The notes under the pieces were generated by a model that was not told the origin of the DNA, did not search any database, and saw only the letters and a program-made list of their open reading frames with translations. From positions 248,001 through 312,000 of the forward strand of contig NZ_FNBA01000002.1 of the NCBI RefSeq assembly GCF_900102055.1: a stretch of DNA of 64,000 nt. The letters are read 5' to 3'. The position numbers and the translations under genes were made by a program. This document shows positions 61,089-64,000 of the stretch, piece after piece. The stretch is from Ulvibacter litoralis. Lineage in GTDB: Bacteria > Bacteroidota > Bacteroidia > Flavobacteriales > Flavobacteriaceae. Position 1 is the stretch's first letter. Each line of letters opens with the position of its first letter.

Positions 61089-61107
61089 AAAATCGATAAA
61101 AAGCATT
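61089..61107 (+). repeat. Shared box 1, copy B
   Basis: AAAATCGATAAAAAGCATT; see 60854-60872. It lies 26 bases before the TTTG of the RNA B promoter. Confidence 0.7.
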
Positions 61108-61132
61108 AAATAAAGATTAAAAGCAAAATGTA

Positions 61133-61164
61133 TTTGGTAGTTATCTGAAACTTAGATATATTTG
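61133..61164 (+). promoter_or_regulatory. Full Bacteroidota-type promoter of RNA B
   Basis: TTTG (61133-61136), a 20-base spacer, and TATATTTG (61157-61164) make the best promoter match in the window. No long frame follows on this strand; the terminator at 61234-61260 ends the unit. Confidence 0.72.
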
Positions 61165-61169
61165 AATCA

Positions 61170-61260
61170 TTATAACTTACTTATGTTAAACGTATTACCA
61201 CGAGCCCCAATTGTGGTGATACAGACTTAAAAGGAGCGGAGCCCCAACCGCTCTTTTTTT
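61170..61260 (+). ncRNA. Candidate small RNA B with two C-rich hairpin loops
   Basis: The predicted transcript is about 90 bases. Hairpin 1: ATTACCAC (61194-61201) pairs with GTGGTGAT (61213-61220) around GAGCCCCAATT. Hairpin 2, the terminator: GAGCGG (61234-61239) pairs with CCGCTC (61248-61253) around AGCCCCAA, followed by seven T. Both loops share AGCCCCAA, and AGCCCC is the exact complement of GGGGCT in the loop of RNA A. A 15-codon frame (MLNVLPRAPIVVIQT, 61183-61230) covers hairpin 1. Whether it matches a known RNA family cannot be checked here. Confidence 0.6.
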
Positions 61261-61282
61261 ATGCTCTATTTTGAAGGTTTTC

Positions 61283-63109
61283 TTATGAGAGTGATTGCAT
61301 TTCTACAAGGCTGTAATACATTCCTTTTTTAGCAAGTAATTCTTGATGTTTTCCTTGTTCTACAATTTTACCTTTGGCTAAAACAACTATCATGTCTGCA
61401 TTTTGAATGGTAGAAAGTCTATGTGCAATGACAATGGATGTACGATTTTTCATCATATTCTCTAAAGCATCTTGAACTAAACGTTCACTTTCCGTGTCTA
61501 AAGCAGACGTAGCTTCGTCTAAAATCATAATCGGTGGATTTTTAAGTACCGCACGCGCAATACTTAAACGTTGTTTTTGTCCACCACTTAGCTTGTTTCC
61601 ACTATCACCAATGTTTGTATCGATTCCTAGCGGTAAACCTTCAACAAACTCCCAAGCATTAGCTACTTTAAGGGCTTCAATAATTTCCTCATTGGTAGCA
61701 TCTTCTTTGGCAACTTTTAGATTTCCTTTTACAGTATCATTAAATAGAATAGAATCTTGAGTAACGAGGCCTAACAAGCTACGTAATGATTTTTGCGTCA
61801 TGTCTTTAATATTGACACCGTCAATAATGATAGCACCTTTGTTAACGTCGTAAAAACGCGTTACAAGATTTGCAATGGTACTTTTACCGCTTCCACTTTG
61901 TCCTACCAACGCAACTGTGTGTCCTTTGGGAACATTTAGTGTAAACTCATCCAATACCCATTCGTCTTCGTATTTAAACGAAATGTTTTCAATATTTACA
62001 TTTTGAGTAAAGCCTTCTTTTTCAATAGCATCTGGAGCGTCTTTAATAGAAGATTCCGTTTCTAGAATCTCTAATACACGTTCGGCTGCCGAGTTTCCTT
62101 TCTTTACATTATAACTTGCCTTACTAATCGCTTTGGCAGGAGTAAGAATGTTATAGGCAAGCCCCATATATATAATGAAGGATTCTGGGGGTAATGTTTT
62201 TTCAATTAAAACCATAGATCCACCATACCATAATAATATGGAAATGGTTACAATTCCTAAAAACTCACTAGTTGGAGAAGCAAGATTCTGACGGTTTAAA
62301 AGTATGTTCGAAAATTTGAAGAAACGTTGTGTTGAATCTTCAAAACGTTTGTTGAATATTTTTTCAGCATTAAATCCTTTAATAATTTTAAGTCCGCCAA
62401 GTGTTTCTTCTAAAATAGATAAGAAGAATCCTTGTTCCTGTTGTACTTTATCACTGTGTCTCTTTAGGCTTTTTCCAATTCTCGAAATAATAAAACCCGA
62501 CAACGGAATGAAAATAAAAACAAATAAAGTAAGCTTCGGGCTAATTGCTAGCATGGCGATAATGGTAAATAAAATCATTAATGGCTCACGAACAATTAAT
62601 TCTAAAATTGAAAGGAAAGAATGTTGTATTTCTAATACATCACTAGTGATACGTGCGATGGTATCTCCCTTGCGTTTTTCAGAATAGAAGGAAACAGGAA
62701 GATCAATCGTTTTTTTGTAAAGATCATTACGTAAGTCTTTTAAAACCCCATTCCGAAGAAATGTAATAAAAAACATCGCTAAATACCCAAATAGGTTTTT
62801 TAGTAAAAATGTACCTATCACCAAAGCAATCATGATCATCAAGGTATCTAATTCGCCCGACTCAGCAATAGATTTGTTAGCGTAGTAATTGGTGTAATCT
62901 TCAAAATAGTCCCCAATTTTCATCAATCCTTGAAAGCTTGGTTTTGCAACCACTTTTTCAGTGTTTCCAAAAAGTACTTTCAGCATTGGCATTAGAGAGA
63001 CAAAAGCTAGTGTTCCAAATAATGCGTAAAAAATATTGGAAATAATATTGAGCCACGCATAGCTTTTATATGGAATCGCATAGCGAAGTATTTTTTTAAA
63101 GTAGTTCAT
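61283..63109 (-). CDS. MsbA-like ABC exporter (fused membrane and ATPase domains)
   Basis: The 608-residue half-transporter has an N-terminal six-helix membrane domain (about 1-330) with the coupling segment RKGDTIARITSDVLEIQHSF. A C-terminal ATPase (about 360-600) has Walker A ALVGQSGSGKST, signature LSGGQKQRLSIARAV, Walker B IMILDEATSALDT and H-loop VIAHRLSTI. It works as a homodimer in the cytoplasmic membrane; relatives flip lipid A or lipids. The substrate here is not certain. It follows the mutase gene with 12 bases between. Confidence 0.92.
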   Translation of the reverse strand: MNYFKKILRYAIPYKSYAWLNIISNIFYALFGTLAFVSLMPMLKVLFGNTEKVVAKPSFQGLMKIGDYFEDYTNYYANKSIAESGELDTLMIMIALVIGTFLLKNLFGYLAMFFITFLRNGVLKDLRNDLYKKTIDLPVSFYSEKRKGDTIARITSDVLEIQHSFLSILELIVREPLMILFTIIAMLAISPKLTLFVFIFIPLSGFIISRIGKSLKRHSDKVQQEQGFFLSILEETLGGLKIIKGFNAEKIFNKRFEDSTQRFFKFSNILLNRQNLASPTSEFLGIVTISILLWYGGSMVLIEKTLPPESFIIYMGLAYNILTPAKAISKASYNVKKGNSAAERVLEILETESSIKDAPDAIEKEGFTQNVNIENISFKYEDEWVLDEFTLNVPKGHTVALVGQSGSGKSTIANLVTRFYDVNKGAIIIDGVNIKDMTQKSLRSLLGLVTQDSILFNDTVKGNLKVAKEDATNEEIIEALKVANAWEFVEGLPLGIDTNIGDSGNKLSGGQKQRLSIARAVLKNPPIMILDEATSALDTESERLVQDALENMMKNRTSIVIAHRLSTIQNADMIVVLAKGKIVEQGKHQELLAKKGMYYSLVEMQSLS

Positions 63110-63121
63110 TCGTTGTGGAGC

Positions 63122-64000
63122 TTACCCCAAATTTAAATGTGAAATGATATTCTCTATTTTTTTCTGAAGCGGAGCTTCTTCGGCACCATTAACAGAAATA
63201 TAAAACTTTATTTTAGGTTCGGTACCGCTAGGACGCGCTGCAATTTTACTTCCGTCTTCGGTGTAGTAAATTAACACATTCGACTTCGGAATGTTAAGTG
63301 GTTCAGAAACACCTTTAAGTACATTAATAGCAGTATTTGCATCGTAATCTTCAATTCGAATTACAGGGCTTCCAGCAATTTCTGTGTACGGATTCTCACG
63401 TAGATTTTTCATTATTTCTGAAATCTCTTCAGCACCTTTCTTTCCTTTTTTAACCAACGAAATTAGATGTTCTTTGTAGAACCCAGTTTGTGCATAAATC
63501 TCCTGAAGGTATTCGTAAATACTACTGTCAGCTTCTTTTTGTTGAGCTGCAATTTCGCAAGCGAGTAGGGTAGCGGTTACTGCATCTTTATCGCGAACGA
63601 AACCACCAACCATATAACCAAAGCTTTCTTCACCACCGCCCACAAATTCGAGTTCTGGGAAGTCTTTTACCATTTTGGCGATCCATTTAAAACCTGTTAA
63701 GCCTTCTTTATAGATGACACCAAACTGCGTTGCAATTTTCTCAATCATTGGTGTAGAAACAATGGTAGAAGCTATAAATTGGTTTCCTGTAAGTTTATGT
63801 TGTTTTTTGTATTGCTGTAGTAAAAAGTATGTTTTTACAGCCATTGCTTGGTTTCCGTTCAAGAGAACCATTTTTCCTTCTGCATCTCGAACTGCAATTC
63901 CGAGGCGATCACAATCAGGGTCGGTACCAATTACAATATCTGCATTGGTTTCTTCCGCCAATTCTAATGCCATCTTAAGCGCAGCAGGTTCTTCAGGGTT
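63122..64000 (-). CDS. Phosphoglucomutase/phosphomannomutase, C-terminal part (cut by window edge)
   Basis: The visible 292 residues run to the window edge without a start; the ATG at 63973 is an internal methionine, because the frame continues upstream (NPEEPAALK). The part contains the sugar/metal loop DPDCDRLG, the GGGEESFGYM glutamate loop, and the phosphate-binding RPSGTEPKIKFYIS near the end. It is the C-terminal half of a protein of about 570 residues. It interconverts hexose 1- and 6-phosphates for glycogen or cell-wall sugars. It may be co-transcribed with the exporter gene that follows. Confidence 0.92.
   Translation of the reverse strand, partial: NPEEPAALKMALELAEETNADIVIGTDPDCDRLGIAVRDAEGKMVLLNGNQAMAVKTYFLLQQYKKQHKLTGNQFIASTIVSTPMIEKIATQFGVIYKEGLTGFKWIAKMVKDFPELEFVGGGEESFGYMVGGFVRDKDAVTATLLACEIAAQQKEADSSIYEYLQEIYAQTGFYKEHLISLVKKGKKGAEEISEIMKNLRENPYTEIAGSPVIRIEDYDANTAINVLKGVSEPLNIPKSNVLIYYTEDGSKIAARPSGTEPKIKFYISVNGAEEAPLQKKIENIISHLNLG

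Noticed and set aside
1-64000. tRNA, rRNA, CRISPR arrays, insertion sequences and prophage genes.
   Set aside because: None was recognised on either strand; no transposase, integrase or repeat-spacer pattern was found.

Overview
The window looks like chromosomal DNA of a marine-type member of the Flavobacteriaceae (Bacteroidota). The evidence is the low G+C content, many lipoproteins with a Cys followed by acidic residues, TonB-dependent receptor logic, C-terminal type IX secretion (T9SS) sorting domains on two secreted enzymes, and promoters of the Bacteroidota -7 form (TAnnTTTG) in front of many genes. No tRNA, rRNA, CRISPR array, insertion sequence or prophage was seen. Both ends cut genes: a 19-codon start of a minus-strand gene at 1-57 and a truncated phosphosugar mutase running off the right edge.

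Layout. 1-4.3 kb: an ECF sigma factor, a type II NADH dehydrogenase, a small repeat protein, a membrane class III nucleotide cyclase and a YdeI-like protein. 4.3-10.2 kb: a TonB-dependent receptor, a secreted helical-repeat protein, a LytS-type kinase fused to a 2TM domain, two free 2TM proteins and a LytTR regulator, probably one sensing module. 10.2-16 kb: a LETM1-like protein, a DUF4331 protein apparently split over two genes, a TPR lipoprotein, and a SigK/RskA-like sigma/anti-sigma pair. 16-23 kb: a T9SS-exported M36 peptidase with an apparent domain insertion, two envelope thioredoxin-fold proteins, Cu/Zn superoxide dismutase and two lipoproteins. 23-34 kb: a large BNR/VPS10 propeller, a vWA/MoxR-type AAA pair, a LysM protein, and an operon of a TolB-amidohydrolase fusion with a small ABC system. 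34-43.7 kb: an XRE regulator pair, an M28/M1/YdeI peptidase operon, and divergent trehalose genes (fused OtsAB and a GH15 enzyme). 43.8-52 kb: a beta-oxidation operon marR-fadN-fadA-fadE, in the same order as Bacillus fadNAE, with a MarR operator-like palindrome, plus an acyl-CoA ligase. 52-64 kb: purL, a T9SS endonuclease I, an RsmB/NOP methyltransferase, a BNR lipoprotein, a third ECF sigma operon, a 517-bp non-coding region, an MsbA-like exporter and the mutase.

The most novel signal is in the non-coding region 60766-61282. It holds two tandem, same-strand candidate small transcripts, each with a promoter-like box and a rho-independent terminator. The terminator loop of the first contains GGGGCT. 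Both hairpin loops of the second contain AGCCCC, its exact complement. The upstream regions share two long repeated boxes. This could be a loop-complementary small RNA pair, and each also contains a mini-ORF. Other items worth checking are a ~72-bp imperfect palindrome present twice (one copy inside the fad operon), a ~195-residue domain inserted inside an Ig/HYR-like domain of the M36 peptidase, the split DUF4331 pair, the kinase-2TM fusion, and a 40-bp inverted repeat that ends on the start codon of the vWA gene.
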